Source of the DNA: Lampris incognitus
Taxonomy: Eukaryota; Chordata; Actinopteri; Lampriformes; Lampridae
NCBI RefSeq assembly: GCF_029633865.1
Contig: NC_079214.1
Location: 22,562,373-22,626,372 of the forward strand
DNA length: 64,000 nt
Reading direction: 5' to 3'
The notes below the pieces were generated by a model. The model ran no database searches. It saw only the letters and a list, made by a program, of their open reading frames with translations, and had not been told where the DNA came from. The translations under genes were made by a program, and so were the position numbers. Every line of letters begins with the position of its first letter. The first letter of the stretch is position 1. Below are positions 45,157-57,368 of the stretch, in pieces.

Positions 45157-48100
45157 ATGGCTTTTTCTCTGGTGAGTTAAACCGAGAACATAAATTTTAA
45201 ACACATTAAATGACAGCTGGGAGCACATTACAATGGCCTATCCGCCGCGTGGCTGCCTTTTCGTGGTTCCTGTTAGTTTCGCAAAGCCGTGTCGAACGGG
45301 GTTGAGAGACATTTTTAACACAATAATTCTGTACTTTCAAAGTGTCTTTATGGGAAATATGACGTTTAAGTTTGGTCGTATTAGAGGAAAAAATTAGTGT
45401 TTTCATTGCTGCGTCACGTTTACAAGCTTCCTTTTGGTTGTGTCCACCAGAGAGATGACCCTCGAGTTCCAGATCGTTGGGATCTGGACTCTCCTGCCTT
45501 GTCCACTTGCAGCAATGCGGATATTTTCCGCCGTATGAACACCATGCTTGGCAATGCATTGGATTTCACCGGTGTCTGCACCACACCCAACATCAAGGGG
45601 AAGCGAGGCCCGCAGTGTGGTAAAACCGTAACCGTTTAAGAAAAAGCCCTAACCGATAAATGTAAAGGGTTTTGTTTTTTATATAAAGCGTGATAACGTC
45701 ATCGTTCTCTGCTGCGTGACAAGCGCGATTGCAGCATGGGATGGCGGCTAGTAAAACTGCGAAGCCCCATGTGGGAGGTTGGATTAGAAAGCTTCTCAGC
45801 GGGATCTAATCGCACCGAAGGGCTTCGCGGAAGCGGTAAATTCTCAAAAAAAAAACCCGGCAAGTTTCTAACGCATACTCGTCCAAAGATATTCGATCTT
45901 TTGTAAATGGTGTAGCCTAGTTGTGTCATACGACATCGGCGACCTTAACAGCGGTGAATCTATGGCATAATAAGGCTACAGCGGCCTCTAGCGGCGTAGC
46001 ACCGACATCGTTTTAAAATTCACAGAAATCCTGAAACGTGTACACGTTTAAACGGCAAACATTGCACCGTGTAAACATGTACAGATTTTAGTACACGTTC
46101 ACATCCCTACACATGCAAGAAGGGCTTACCCTGTCGGTGAGGTCAAGGGTGTTGAGGGGAGAGAAACTGCTTTTTGCACTTTCTTAACCAGCATACATTC
46201 CTTACCCTCGTCATTATGATTCATGTGCCAGTAGCTGATTCATGCTGCACTGCTTGGTTTGCAGCATTGCAGCATTTGTAAGTTTTTGCCCCTCGAGCCA
46301 TTTGCCAAGTTTTAAACATAGGTCCGCCTGGTGTCCTTTCCTTGGTAGAATTAATTCTTCTAAATTGTTGTGTCCATGCTTTCTCTGACTACTTCTAAAT
46401 CCTGTAAAGCAATAAATTTTCTTACTTCTATTGAGATGGCAGATGTAAGTTATTAAGCCTATATGTCTGGTTTTGGCCAGCTTCTGACGTTCAATAAACC
46501 CAGACCCAGTGTGACATAACTTGTCCCCTTAAACTGATTTGGAATACAATGTGGAGTCAGTCTGGTAATGTAATCCAACATGAAACAAACTTTTAGTATG
46601 GTGTTTCCACCTCCCCCAATCCCGTTTGGCCTGTGGGAAGTTGCTGAATCAGGGCTGTAGCAAGCAATTGGAAGCTTTCCAGACCTGAAGAGGGATACGA
46701 AGAGCTGGCAGTGCGAATTGCTCTGTCCTCCAACATCTGATCAGTCAGCTACCCCTACTGTTAATTAGCTCTTATCTGCCAGTCTTAAAATAAGTATGTG
46801 AGACTAAAGAAAATTTGGGGGGGGGGGCAAAGCAAGTAATGCACCATTCATTTCAGTTCAAAGCCTCCATCCCTGTCTTAAACATTTACTAACCTCAGGT
46901 CCAGAGTACTTTTTCCAAGTCTGCTGAGTCATTCACTTGTCTCCCATGCTGCCTCCCTCTAAGCTTCTCTAGCTCTGTCGCTTCCCCCTCCCTCTAGCCT
47001 CTCCTCCAGCTCACTCGGGGAAACAAGGCTAGACATACTGTAAGCAGCCGTAACGGCAGCGGCTGTCTGTGGCTGACTCCGACGTGCTGTGCGTACCAGA
47101 GCATACTGCCAGCCAATTTCGCCGACAGGAATTTTTCATTGCACAGTTGTTGGGAGAGGAAATGGGGGAAGAGGGGGGTAGCTGATGTCATTAGCAGGGG
47201 TGTGTGAGTGCATCAGCAGCCATGTCACATGCTGCTAGGTGGGTCGATGATGCAGACGGAGATGCATGGCAGTCGCACCAGGCACAGTGGCAGCAGGTTA
47301 GATCCCCGTCAGCCAGGGAAAAGGTGGTAGAAGGAAGATGAGTCATTACAATGGGACATTTTGTTTACAGTAGGATTTTTTTTTTTTAATCTGAAGCCAA
47401 TGTGCTAGTAAATCCAGTCTCTTCTCCCTGCCTTCATCTTTCTAGGTGAAAGCTGACTAACTACTGAGCTTATTGGCTGTCCTAACACTTCTCTCTCTTT
47501 CCATCCTCCCTCATCTCTGAACTGGACCTCAGAACGCAAAGACTCGGAGCTGGCTGCGGTGGGAAGCAGGATGCTCTTCCCCAGCTGCAGTGGCAGCAGC
47601 GGCATGTCAATCTCCCAGGAGATGTCGTCGTCCAGGGGCCTACAGGATGTCACCGACCTAGGCCTGGGCCTCCAGTCTCTAAGTTTGTCTGGTTGGGATC
47701 GCCCCTGGAGCATCCAGGATAATGATACACACATTACTACTTCCCAGACTCAAACTAGCTCACCCTCCAGTAAGTACTGTACAGTTTTCAAATTTGCATT
47801 TGCTAACATTATTGCAAAGGACGCACAGCAAAGCTATGAGGTTACCATGTTGTACTCCAGAGCACATAATGTCTCATAGGACTCAGATATTGGTTTGTGA
47901 TGGTGGCTGTTAGCATAGGTGGTGTTCTTGTGCCCCTATATAAAAGGGCTGTATATTGGATTCTATTAAATGTTTTAGACATTAGCTTTTTGGTAAGTTA
48001 TCTCTGCGGCATAGAAGTTATTTGAATTGTGACAGCTGGCTGTTCTCATCCCTAGTGTGTGTGGAGGGGTGAGCTGTCGCAAGGGAGGATGATGTGGCAT

Positions 48101-51100
48101 TTTTGCTCTGCATCTCTAGCAATGTGGCAGGCTAAAACAATTGAGACATTATTGGTGGGTGTCTATGTCCAGCCATTATTTGTTTGATATGGAGACATGC
48201 TTATGTCCTTTTTAACTTTCAAATACTAAATAGCAAATGCCTGACTTCAGAACCTGTTGATCTGTATATATCAATCAATTGAATCTTGGTGTTCTTTAGT
48301 GCAATAACGATGTTTTCCAGGCTGATGGCATTATGCTGTAGTGCTCCAGACTTTGATTATACACTCTACCTGATTATACCATCTACCTTCGATGTATTTA
48401 TGGTAAAGCATTACACTGGTCTGGGTGGTACCTCGTCAGTTTAACATTTCACACTTGCTTTGAAATGACAGTCTCTGGGAAGTATAATGGAGACGTTGGC
48501 AACTCATGATCACCACCCTGCCCTATTTTTCTCCTGACCCATTTGTGTTGCTCAGATATTGGGGCACATCCATAACATCTAGACATAACTTTTCATTAAG
48601 AATTCTAAACTAGGCCTGCTAAGTGGGCCACAGCTTCAAATGCTGCCTACAGCTGAACTATCCCCTAGTGCCTGCTGCTCAGTACATAGTTTGGTTGCAG
48701 GCTGGCCAGTATTTGCCACAGTTGCAAGCAGACAACTATTAAGGCTATTTGTATTGCTTTGGGCTTTGCAGGAAATTCTAGAAACTGCAGTTTCTTGGAG
48801 TAAAATAAGAGTAATAACTAGCCATTGTTGTAAACACCTTTTTTATAATGCAAATTAAATGTGTTTAAGTTGGAAATTTTGAAAATATTTTTGACTTTCT
48901 GGTTTGCTGTTGTAAGCTTTTAAGCGCAGTGCAACTCAGTCCAGTCTCTATTTTACTCTCACATTCTCTAACTTGGGAGTTGCAATGTGGCTTACCCAAT
49001 CATGGGCAACTCAGCTTACGTGTTATTTTTAATGTCCCAAATGATTTCTTTAAACCTGTCAGTTCAGTATCTGTTTTTAGAATTGTTGCATGAAATGTTT
49101 GTCTTGAAAGCTTTTAATGATGTCAACATGGAGAGAATTAAGAGATGAAATTCTGTTTAATAATCTTTATTCATCACATTCACATGAAATTGATCTTAAA
49201 TGGCAATGAGTCATTCAAAATATCTAGCAGTTCTGTCGATGCTGTCATTCCTTCCTCAGTGCGAGGGATATTGAACAGCCCTCTGGGTAACCTCCTGGGA
49301 AAACCCCCAGCTTACCTGCCTGAGCCCATGAGCACAACTGCTGACTTCCTGGAAAAGTTCCCTGTTATGGCACGCATGGCAAACCGACTAGACTCGCGCT
49401 CTTTCCTGGACTCGCGCTCCAGCAGTCCTGTGGACTCGGAGACCAGTGGCTTTAGTTCTGGCTCAGACCACATCTCTGACTTGCTGGTATGGTAGACATC
49501 CTATAATTACATTTTGTTTGGATCACTGGTGTTCAGTTGGGAGGTAGTGCTGGACAACTCCTTTTTTCTTTTTACATTTTAAATGATATTGCATTGGGAT
49601 ATTGTATCCTGATGCAAAATTGTCTTAAATTGAGAACAATGATGTAATGTCTACAATTTCTCAATGAGGTCTTAAAATATCTGAAACTAGTTTTAGTTTG
49701 ATATAAGTTACATTGCTAAAAACATCAATGTACTGAACCTCAGATGGGTTCTTAAACGTGTTTTTTAGGGATGCACAATATTGGCTTTTTGCCTCAGATA
49801 TGCCAATATTGTCAAACTCATTTTTGCCAATACTAATAAATGCACCCCCCCACCTAATTGCAGAGAACATCAAGTCTCTCCTGTAGTGGACTGAGCTGAA
49901 GCTACTAAACTGACCACGAAAGCTGCGCAGGCGTCACGCTGTTGAACTCTTTACGCGGCTTTTTTTTTCTCTACGCGCAGCTATGCAGCTTCTATGCAGC
50001 CCTCCGACAGACGAGTACAATCTATTTAACACTAGAACGACCAGGATTTCACTCCTACCTAAAACAACCATGGGCCATCAAAATGACCGCCAGTTTTTAA
50101 ACTCCATGTTCTGTCAAGATAAATACCCAATTGAGATATTAATGCATTGCATATGTTACTATGCCTGTTAGGAAACAATTGACACCAAAATTAACATTTT
50201 AACAACTTTAATACTATTTTTAAACTTCGAGACTTGGTCGAACTTGAATATCTAAATTGGAAAATGTGAAAATATTACTTGAAAAACAAAACGGAAAACA
50301 CATATTGCTAATCTAGCAAACTTAACAAGGCCTATAAAACGTAAAATGTAATAAAAGAACTGAAAGTGACCATTGAAACGGTCCCAAACAACAACCGGAA
50401 CTTGAACTACTAGAATGACCATGGGCGGTCAAAATGACCGCCAGGGTTTTTAAACTCAGTATTCTGTCAAGATAAATACCCAGTTGAGATATTAATGCAT
50501 TGCACATGTTGGTATGTCTGTAAGAGACGACTGACACCAAAATTAACATTTTAACAGCTTGAATACGATTTTTCAAACAATTTGAAATGGCTGCTGTCCA
50601 ATGCCTGTAAATGCTGCAATGCTGCGGTGGTAGTCATGGTGTGTCTGAAACAGTGTCTGTAACCAGGCATGTTGGTAATAATCAGAAATCAAGTTTATAC
50701 TATTACTCTGAACTGGAGAACGCTAGTGTGTTTCTAGGACACAGCAATGAACTTCACAAAGGAAACGCGACCAACACACGTCACAAATAGTGACATGATG
50801 CACAAATTGCTCAAGGTCATTTTAGGTAGCTCTTGTAACTTTTTTGTGCAATTGCTCTAAAACCCATTTTAATCCAAATATATGCAATGTTAGGAGCATT
50901 CAGGGAGTGGCAGCCCCCCCCCCCCCCCCAAAGTTATTAAAATTTGAAAATCCAAAACAATCAAAATGACCACCTTGGTCATTCTAGTGTTGAATGAATG
51001 AATGATTTGTTTCGGTCATGCATTTGTGTTCATATGTGGGGGATGGGGGGTGAGGGGGAGACGCAGTCATTGTACATATTTGCATCAGTCCATTTCACAT

Positions 51101-54100
51101 AACAAAACTGAAATCAATGACCGAAAAAGGAATAGGTTGAAGCCCAAGGCTTATTGTTGCCTGTCCTATGCCTGATTAAAGTAAATGCATCATTGGGCCA
51201 GAGGCAATGCAATCTTGTGGAGGTTTTTTTCATTGCACATTGAAATACTAAATCAAATCAATTTGTATCTTGGTCAGTGGTTCATGTTACATGTGCATAA
51301 TCAAAGCATCATCATATTGGCATTTCAGGCTGATGCTGATATTCTAAAGCCTTTATCGGCCGATACGATGACATGCCGATATTGTGCATCCCTAGTTTTT
51401 TTTTTTTTTTGCTGGGATAGGCTCTAGCATCCCTGCGACCCTGAGCGCAGGATAAGCAGTTTGGATAATGGATGGATTTTTTTTTTTTTTGCATATTATG
51501 AAAAATCGCCTATAATTGTCACGTTTTCAATATCGCCCAGCACCAATCAAAGGCAGATTTTGTCAGAAGGTAAATCCTGTAAGAAATTTTCAATTTTATT
51601 TTTATGAGAAATTGGGGCTAATACATGGCTCATAATTTTCCAACCTGTATCATTTTGAATACACTACATCCATAAATTATAGTTGGTTAATCCTTCATGC
51701 TTTTATTAACATATTTCTCTGGGCTGTTGTTTCCCCAGTCAACCCTGAGGATCTCCCCTCCCCTGCCTTACATAATGTCCAACATACAGAAGGAGCCACT
51801 GCGACTTCAGTCTCGCCTGGACAACCACGACAGCAACTCTCCTCTGACCCCACCACCCAGCGCCAGCCCTGCCTCCTCAGCCATTTCCCGTCGCTGGCCT
51901 GCTAGCTCCCTGTGGCCTGGTCTGGACTTGCTTGACCAGCCTGATGATACCTTTAGCATAGAGAGGGAGGCCCGCCTGCATAGACAGGCTGCTTGTAAGT
52001 AAGGAAGAAACATGGGTAACAGTGACCGTACCGTTATAAGGTCTCATTGTTTTCACAAAACCCTTTTTCTTTCTTTTTTTTACATTTGCTTTTGGTTGGG
52101 GGTGGGGAATTAATTACCTGGTCTTTGCTGCTCAGAATTGGAATAGTTTGCATAGTTTTTCCACATTAAGAATTTGGCACAGCAGTTTGTTCACATGGCA
52201 GTCAATTGTTGATATTTGACATCACCTGGCAGACCTGGATAAAAGCGACTAACTTGAATCCCCTGGTTCCTTCAGCTGTGAATGATGCCACATTTACCTG
52301 GAGAGGGGAGCTGCCACAAAGAAACAACAAGAATCCTCTGTACTCCTGCAAGGTCTTTCTTGGAGGAGTGCCCTGGGACATCACTGAGGGTAGTACCAGG
52401 GTTGCCCATTATAATCCTGCACTGCCAGACACTTACTTTTGAGGCATTCTTTCAAGACTCTCCATGTCTTTGTTTAAAACAGTGGAGGGGACTCAAAATT
52501 AACTTGAAGTGGTGAATAAATGCTCACTCATAAGGTCCCCTGCCCCCAATGACATGTCAATGTACCTTTTGCTGTATTTCAGCTGGCCTGATCAGCACAT
52601 TCAGTGGCTATGGCCCTCTAAGTGTGGAGTGGCCGGGTAAGGATGGCAAGCACCCTCGTTGCCCTCCTAAAGGTAATATACCCAAAGGTAACAACAGACT
52701 GGTAGGCTATATATTTCTTTTCCTACTTCTAAGGTTGCACTGTGGTGAGCACACAGCATGATGGTGAGTTTGGGAAACAAACCACTTCGGCCGGGTCACA
52801 AAAGGTTAAAACACCACTTATACTTTATACAATTAAAGTCATGTCTGTGGTTAGTTTGCTGAGTATACAGTGGCGCTTGAAAGTTTGTGAACCCTTTAGA
52901 ATTTTCTATATTTCTGCATAAATATGACCTACAACATCAAATTTTCACACAAGTCCTAAAAGTAGATAAACACAGCCCAATTAAGCAAATGAGAAAATAT
53001 TATACTTGGTCATTTATTTGTTGAGGAAAATAATCCAATATTACATAATCTGTGAGTGGCAAATGTATATGAACCTTTGTTTTCATTATCTGGTGTGACC
53101 CCTCCCCCTTGTGCAGCAATAACTGCAACTAAATGTTTCTGGTAACTGTTGGTCAGTCCTGCACATCGGCTTGGAGGAATTTTAGCCCATTCCTCCGTAC
53201 AGAACAGCTTCAACTCTGGGATGTTGGTGGGTTTCCTCACACGAACTGCTCGCTTCAGGTCCTTCCGCAACATTTCGATTGGATTAAGGTCAGGACTTTG
53301 ACTTGGCCATTCCAAAACATTAACTATTTTTCTTTAACTATTCTTTGGTAGAACGACTTGTGTGCTTAGGGTCGTTGTCTTGCTGCATGACCCACGTTCT
53401 CTTGAGATTCAGTTCATAGACAGATGTCCTGACATTTTCCTTAAGAATTCGCTGGTATAATTCAGAATTCATTGTTCCATCAATGATGGCAAGCCGTCCT
53501 GGCCCAGATGCAGCAAAACAGGCCCAAACCATGATACTACCACCACCATGTTTCACAGATGGGATAAGGTTCTTATGCTGGAACACAATGTTTTCCTTTC
53601 TCCAAACATAACGCTTCTCATTTAAACCAAAAAGTTCTATTTTGGTCTCATCTGTCCACAAAACATTTTTCTAATAGCCTTCTGTCTTGTCCACGTGATC
53701 TTTAGCAAACTGCAAATGGGCAGCAATGTTGTTTTTGGAGAGCAGTGGCTTTCTCCTTGCAACCCTGCCATGCACACCATTGTTGTTCAGTGTTCTCCTG
53801 ATGGTGGACTCGTGAACATTAGCCAATGTGAGAGAGGCCTTTAGTTGCTTAGAAGTTACCCAGGGTCATCCAAAGGAATTGAATCAAGTGCAACTGGACT
53901 TGGTATATATCCGTGAAAACGTTTTGCCTCTCATCCAAGAGGCTTCATCAGTTCGTGCCTTTCTGACTAGACCAAGCTAGTCTGACTGGCTGGTGATGAA
54001 ACTCGGATATTTATTCTCTTTGGAGTCGTTATCAGAGCTATTGATGTCCGTGGCTCTTTGTGTTCCGATGTTTAGCAACGCCCGTCGTTATCAAAGCTAT

Positions 54101-57100
54101 TGATGTGCATGGCTCTTTATGATCCGATGTTAAGCAGCGTAACTTCGTTAGTGCTCCATTCAGTGGTCATGAGCCATTGGAGCCGTTAGTGACCGACTTG
54201 TTCTTGGAGGCTAAGCTTCTTGAGGCTCCTGGATAGAGATGAAAGGACGGCATTGTAGGTGGGAGATAGGTGGTGTCGCAGACGACCTCCTCTGTTGAGG
54301 GATGGCTTTTCCAGTTTCGCATAGATGGCTTCCTTCACCCCTCTTTCAAACCATCTATCTTCCCTGTCCAAAATGTGTACGTTGCTGTCCTCGAAGGAGT
54401 GTGTCTTCTCCTTTAGGTGTAGATAAACTGCTGAGTCTTGTCCTGAGGAGTTTGGCCTTCTGTGTTGGGCCATCCGTTTGTGTAGTGGTAATTTGGTTTC
54501 TCCTATGTATAGGTCAGTGCAATCCTCATTGCATTGTACAGCATACACCAGATTGCTTTTTTGGGTGTGTGGTACACGGTCTTTCGGCTCAACCAGTCTT
54601 TGTCGGAGTGTGTTGCTGGGTTTGAAGTATACCGGGTTGCGGTGTTTGTTAAAAATGCTCCCGAGTTTCTTTGAGACCCCAGAAGCATACGGGATGACTA
54701 TGTTGTTCCTTTTCTCCTCGTCGCTCACCCGGCTGGTCTTTTTGGAATGTGTTGCAGTTTTCACAAAGGTCCAACTGGGGTAGCCGCAGGTTTTTAAAGC
54801 TCCCCTCAGGTGTTTGTGTTCTTCCCTGAGTGCTGCTGGGCACATTGTCAGCTCTGTGTTGCAGAGTTCTGATGACGCTCAATTTGTGTTCCAGAGGGTG
54901 GTGTCTTGGATGAGAGGTGAAACGTCTTCATGGATATATACCAAGTCCAGTTGCACTTGATTCAATTCCTTTGGATAACCATGACCTGGATGAATGAGAA
55001 CATTCACAGACATGTTACCCAGGGTCCCTTTGTGACCTGGCTGACTATTACATGCCTTGCTCTTGGAGTGATCTTTGATGGTCGACCACTCCTGGGGAGG
55101 GTAACAATGGTCTTGAATTTCCTCCATTTGAAAACAATTTCACCTTCAAATTAACTGCTAGTCCAAGAGGTTCACATACTTTTGCCACTGACAGATATGT
55201 AATATTGGATAACTTTCCTCAATAAATCAATGACCAATCATAATATTTTTGTCATTTGTTTAACTGGGTTCTCTTTATCTACTTTTAAGACTTGTGAAAA
55301 TCTGATTATGTTTTAGGTCATATTTATACAGAAATATGGAAAATTCTAGAGTTCACAAATTTTCAAGCATCACTGTACCTGTAGCTTACCTTTAAATATT
55401 TGATTGGTAAATTACTTGTCTATAAATGACTGGAAGGTATTAATTCATTTTGCTTTCACAATTTCTGAATGTTGCACACTTGAATATTCTTGAGAACATT
55501 ACATTTTTGCACATCTGAAAGTAGTCCTGCTTTTATTCCAGGCTATGTTTACCTGGTATTTGAAAATGAGAAGTCTGTGCGAGGGCTGCTCCATGCCTGC
55601 GCTCAAGACCTACTGCAACCTGAGGACACTAGGGAGTACTACTTGAAGATGTCCAGCCGCAGGATGCGATGCAAAGATGTGAGTGGCAACTAGATGTACA
55701 AATGTAGATGTGGCTTGATGCATGCATAACTTTTATAGAATTCTTTACAGTATGGCTACGCTTATATTGCAATATTGACTGCACTTAACATTTCTGATTG
55801 AAATTTGGCTTCTCTTGCATTTGCACCATTGTTTAGCCATGTCAATTAATAGCGGGGAATTTCCCATTTTCTTTTTTGTCTTCCAGCTGAATTAAATGGC
55901 ATTGAAAGGGCAGCATGAGATGAAAAACAGTTAAATTCCATCTGCTAACCCTTATGCCTTTTCTAATATCTCATCCTTTTGTATTTTAGGTGCAGGTTAT
56001 CCCCTGGGTGATCTCTGATAGTAACTATGTGCGCTGCCCCTCTCAGCGTCTGGACCCCAGCAAAACTGTCTTTGTGGGTGCGCTGCATGGCATGCTAAAT
56101 GCTGAGGCCCTGGCAAATGTCATGAATGACTTATTTGGAGGGGTCATGTATGCTGGCATTGACACGGACAAGCACAAGTATCCCATTGGTGAGATATTTC
56201 TCAAATGAGTGGGAGCTCTATGGTAGAATTTTAGTTCTGCTTTTAATGCTATGAAACTGAAGCCACAGCTGTTATGTATCATGAACAGCCTTGTTTTGAA
56301 AATGCCAGCTACGGCAGACATAACTTTATCAATGGAGTGGGATCTGAGTAGCCTCGCACAGCAAGCCTAAATCTCATCAACTCTGGGTTTTATTTCACTA
56401 TGATATATTGGTCTGGAAAGGGCTCATTTGTCCAGATCCCAGCTGGACAAATGAGCCAACTGTGGGGAGGGCTTAGATTATAATCAGTGAACGGCATTGT
56501 ATTGAGGAAAACGAGAACAATGGTGGCGCTCTTCACTTGTAATCATCTTAACCCTCCCTATAGTTTGCTTATCGGCCTGATTCAAAACTGATAACTGCTT
56601 TTCCAGAACTATGTCCAGAGCAAAATTGGGCTCGAGTTATAGGGGTGATTGTATGAGGCTAGGACTTGAGTATCCCCCATTTTAAATAAATTTGCCTACA
56701 GGCTCTGGACGTGTCACCTTCAACAATCAGCGCAGTTACCTGAAGGCGGTGTGTGCTGCATTTGTAGAGATCAAGACCCCCAAGTTTACAAAGAAGGTAA
56801 AGGTGCTTTTTATGTGTGTGTGTGTGTGTTAGTCTCTCTGCAAGTGTGGGGTGACTTATCTTTTGTGTGTGTGTTTTGTTTTTTAAACTATTTGAGGAAT
56901 GAACATGGGCCAGCTTCACTGCTATAGTTGTGGTCACTTTAGAAATTGTAACCTGGCTGTTCTCCCGCAGGTTCAGATTGACCCATACCTGGAAGATGCT
57001 CTATGCCAAGTTTGCAATCGCCAAGCTGGGCCTTTCTTCTGCAGAGACCAGGTGAGGAGTATTTTATTCAATGGATTTCTTGGTTGAGAAGACATTTCAT

Positions 57101-57368
57101 GCCATGGCCTCAGAGGTTTCAATAATCCTGTCTGGTATTTAACGTGGTTCATTAAAAGTGAGTCACCGAATAACTTCTGTTTGAACTGGATTGTCTTGGT
57201 GCTTTACCAACTTCAGAAATGTTATCTTTTGTGTAAACCAAAACTGCTTGTGTCTAGGCATGCTTCAAGTACTTTTGCCGTTCCTGCTGGCACTGGCAAC
57301 ACTCCATGGAGGTCTTCATTACCCACCGGCCCCTTATGCGCAACCAGAAGAACAGGGATTCCAGCTAG
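45157..57368 (+). CDS. cpeb1: cytoplasmic polyadenylation element-binding protein 1
   Basis: Twelve exons: 45,157-45,171, 45,451-45,619, 47,533-47,769, 49,260-49,486, 51,739-51,994, 52,276-52,389, 52,583-52,687, 55,542-55,678, 55,990-56,188, 56,702-56,796, 56,971-57,051, 57,258-57,368. All have GT-AG borders and keep phase, giving 581 residues (human CPEB1 is about 566). The N-terminus begins MAFSL and has [14 protein letters not shown], the [15 protein letters not shown] block, two LDSR Aurora-A-type sites (184-187, 190-193) and a TSGFSSGS degron-like motif (202-209). RRM1 (about 326-420) has [11 protein letters not shown], and RRM2 (about 445-520) has [15 protein letters not shown]. The C-terminal ZZ-type zinc domain (about 524-580) has LCQVC, PFFC and [13 protein letters not shown]1 binds UUUUAU-type 3' UTR elements, represses mRNA and then drives poly(A) extension in oocytes and neurons. 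The start has strong context (A at -3, G at +4). Confidence 0.97.
45620..47532 (+). other. cpeb1 intron 2
   Basis: No nested gene is seen. It ends in a C/T-rich tract before the exon 3 acceptor CTCAG. Confidence 0.4.
47770..49259 (+). other. cpeb1 intron 3
   Basis: Nothing recognisable within; the acceptor is CTTCCTCAG. Confidence 0.4.
49766..51394. mobile_element. hAT-like element in cpeb1 intron 4
   Basis: The ends TAGGGATGCACAATATTGG and the inverse of CCGATATTGTGCATCCCTA are near-perfect inverted repeats of about 19 bp. Flanking 8-mers GTGTTTTT and GTTTTTTT match at 7 of 8 positions. No transposase frame is seen. A second element (50,030-50,989) lies inside it, so the hAT copy is the older insertion. 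Confidence 0.65.
50030..50989. mobile_element. piggyBac-like non-autonomous element, nested
   Basis: It starts CACTAGAACGACCA after TTAA (50,026-50,029) and ends TGGTCATTCTAGTG before TTGA (50,990-50,993), a decayed TTAA. Inside are two diverged tandem copies of about 180 bp (50,036-50,230 and 50,405-50,580), each with TCAAAATGACCGCCAG. TTAA targets and CxxTAGAA-type ends point to the piggyBac superfamily. No transposase is present. Confidence 0.6.
51411..51475 (+). repeat. LINE-like 3' tail fragment
   Basis: GCTGGGATAGGCTCTAGCAT ... GGATAAGCAGTTTGGATAAT and GGATGG, between T runs, in cpeb1 intron 4 just after the hAT-like element. Confidence 0.55.
53889..53955 (-). ncRNA. hammerhead-ribozyme-like motif of the Penelope-like element
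   Basis: On the minus strand CTGATGA is followed by the hairpin GCCTCTTGGATGAGAGGC, then AAAACG, and later ACCAAGTC. Hammerheads need CUGAUGA, a stem II hairpin and GAAA. All are present except that GAAA reads AAAA here, which should disable cleavage. Penelope-like ends are known to carry such ribozymes. The opposite end of the element keeps GAAACG but lacks CUGAUGA. I cannot draw a convincing stem III. Confidence 0.45.
54186..54882 (-). pseudogene. Penelope-like GIY-YIG endonuclease fragment
   Basis: The main frame (54,186-54,845, 219 residues) contains the linker ending [10 protein letters not shown] and the GIY-YIG core: YAV at 101-103, LYIGET at 112-117. Downstream are HKRMAQHRR, a [14 protein letters not shown] block and [20 protein letters not shown], with the likely catalytic glutamate at about 172 and an Asn near 184. 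This is the C-terminal endonuclease of Penelope-like reverse transcriptases. The preceding residues ([11 protein letters not shown]) lie in another frame near 54,840-54,880, showing a frameshift. No reverse transcriptase motifs are found. Confidence 0.85.

Larger units (their letters stand above)
53867..55013 (-). mobile_element. truncated Penelope-like retroelement nested in the Tc1 copy
   Basis: The insertion is bounded by an exact 12-bp target duplication, GTTACCCAGGGT (53,855-53,866 and 55,014-55,025). It has inverted terminal repeats of about 73 bp (53,867-53,940 and 54,904-54,976, sharing GGTATATATCC and TTGAATCAAGTGCAACTGG). Between them is a minus-strand GIY-YIG endonuclease frame. 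The reverse transcriptase is absent, so it is a 5'-truncated copy. Inverted ends and a target duplication of this size are usual for Penelope-like elements. Confidence 0.88.
53010..55160 (-). pseudogene. Tc1-like transposase, interrupted and frameshifted
   Basis: Reading leftwards, the hook region ([14 protein letters not shown]) is at about 55,050-55,105, then the Penelope-like insertion, then the DDE part at 53,338-53,661 ([36 protein letters not shown]). A further frame at 53,010-53,315 has [14 protein letters not shown]. The N-terminal helix-turn-helix is largely missing. Frame changes and the insertion rule out a working enzyme. Confidence 0.85.
52868..55375 (-). mobile_element. Tc1-like transposon, third family, in cpeb1 intron 7
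   Basis: Ends CAGTGGCGCTTGAAAGTTTG and the inverse CAAATTTTCAAGCATCACTG are flanked by TA at 52,866-52,867 and 55,376-55,377. The element is interrupted by a 1,147-bp Penelope-like insertion. Without that it would be about 1.35 kb, with a transposase on the minus strand. It lies antisense to cpeb1. Confidence 0.9.

Noticed and set aside
47405-47734. Minus-strand frame across cpeb1 exon 3
   Set aside because: It is the antisense shadow of a real exon.
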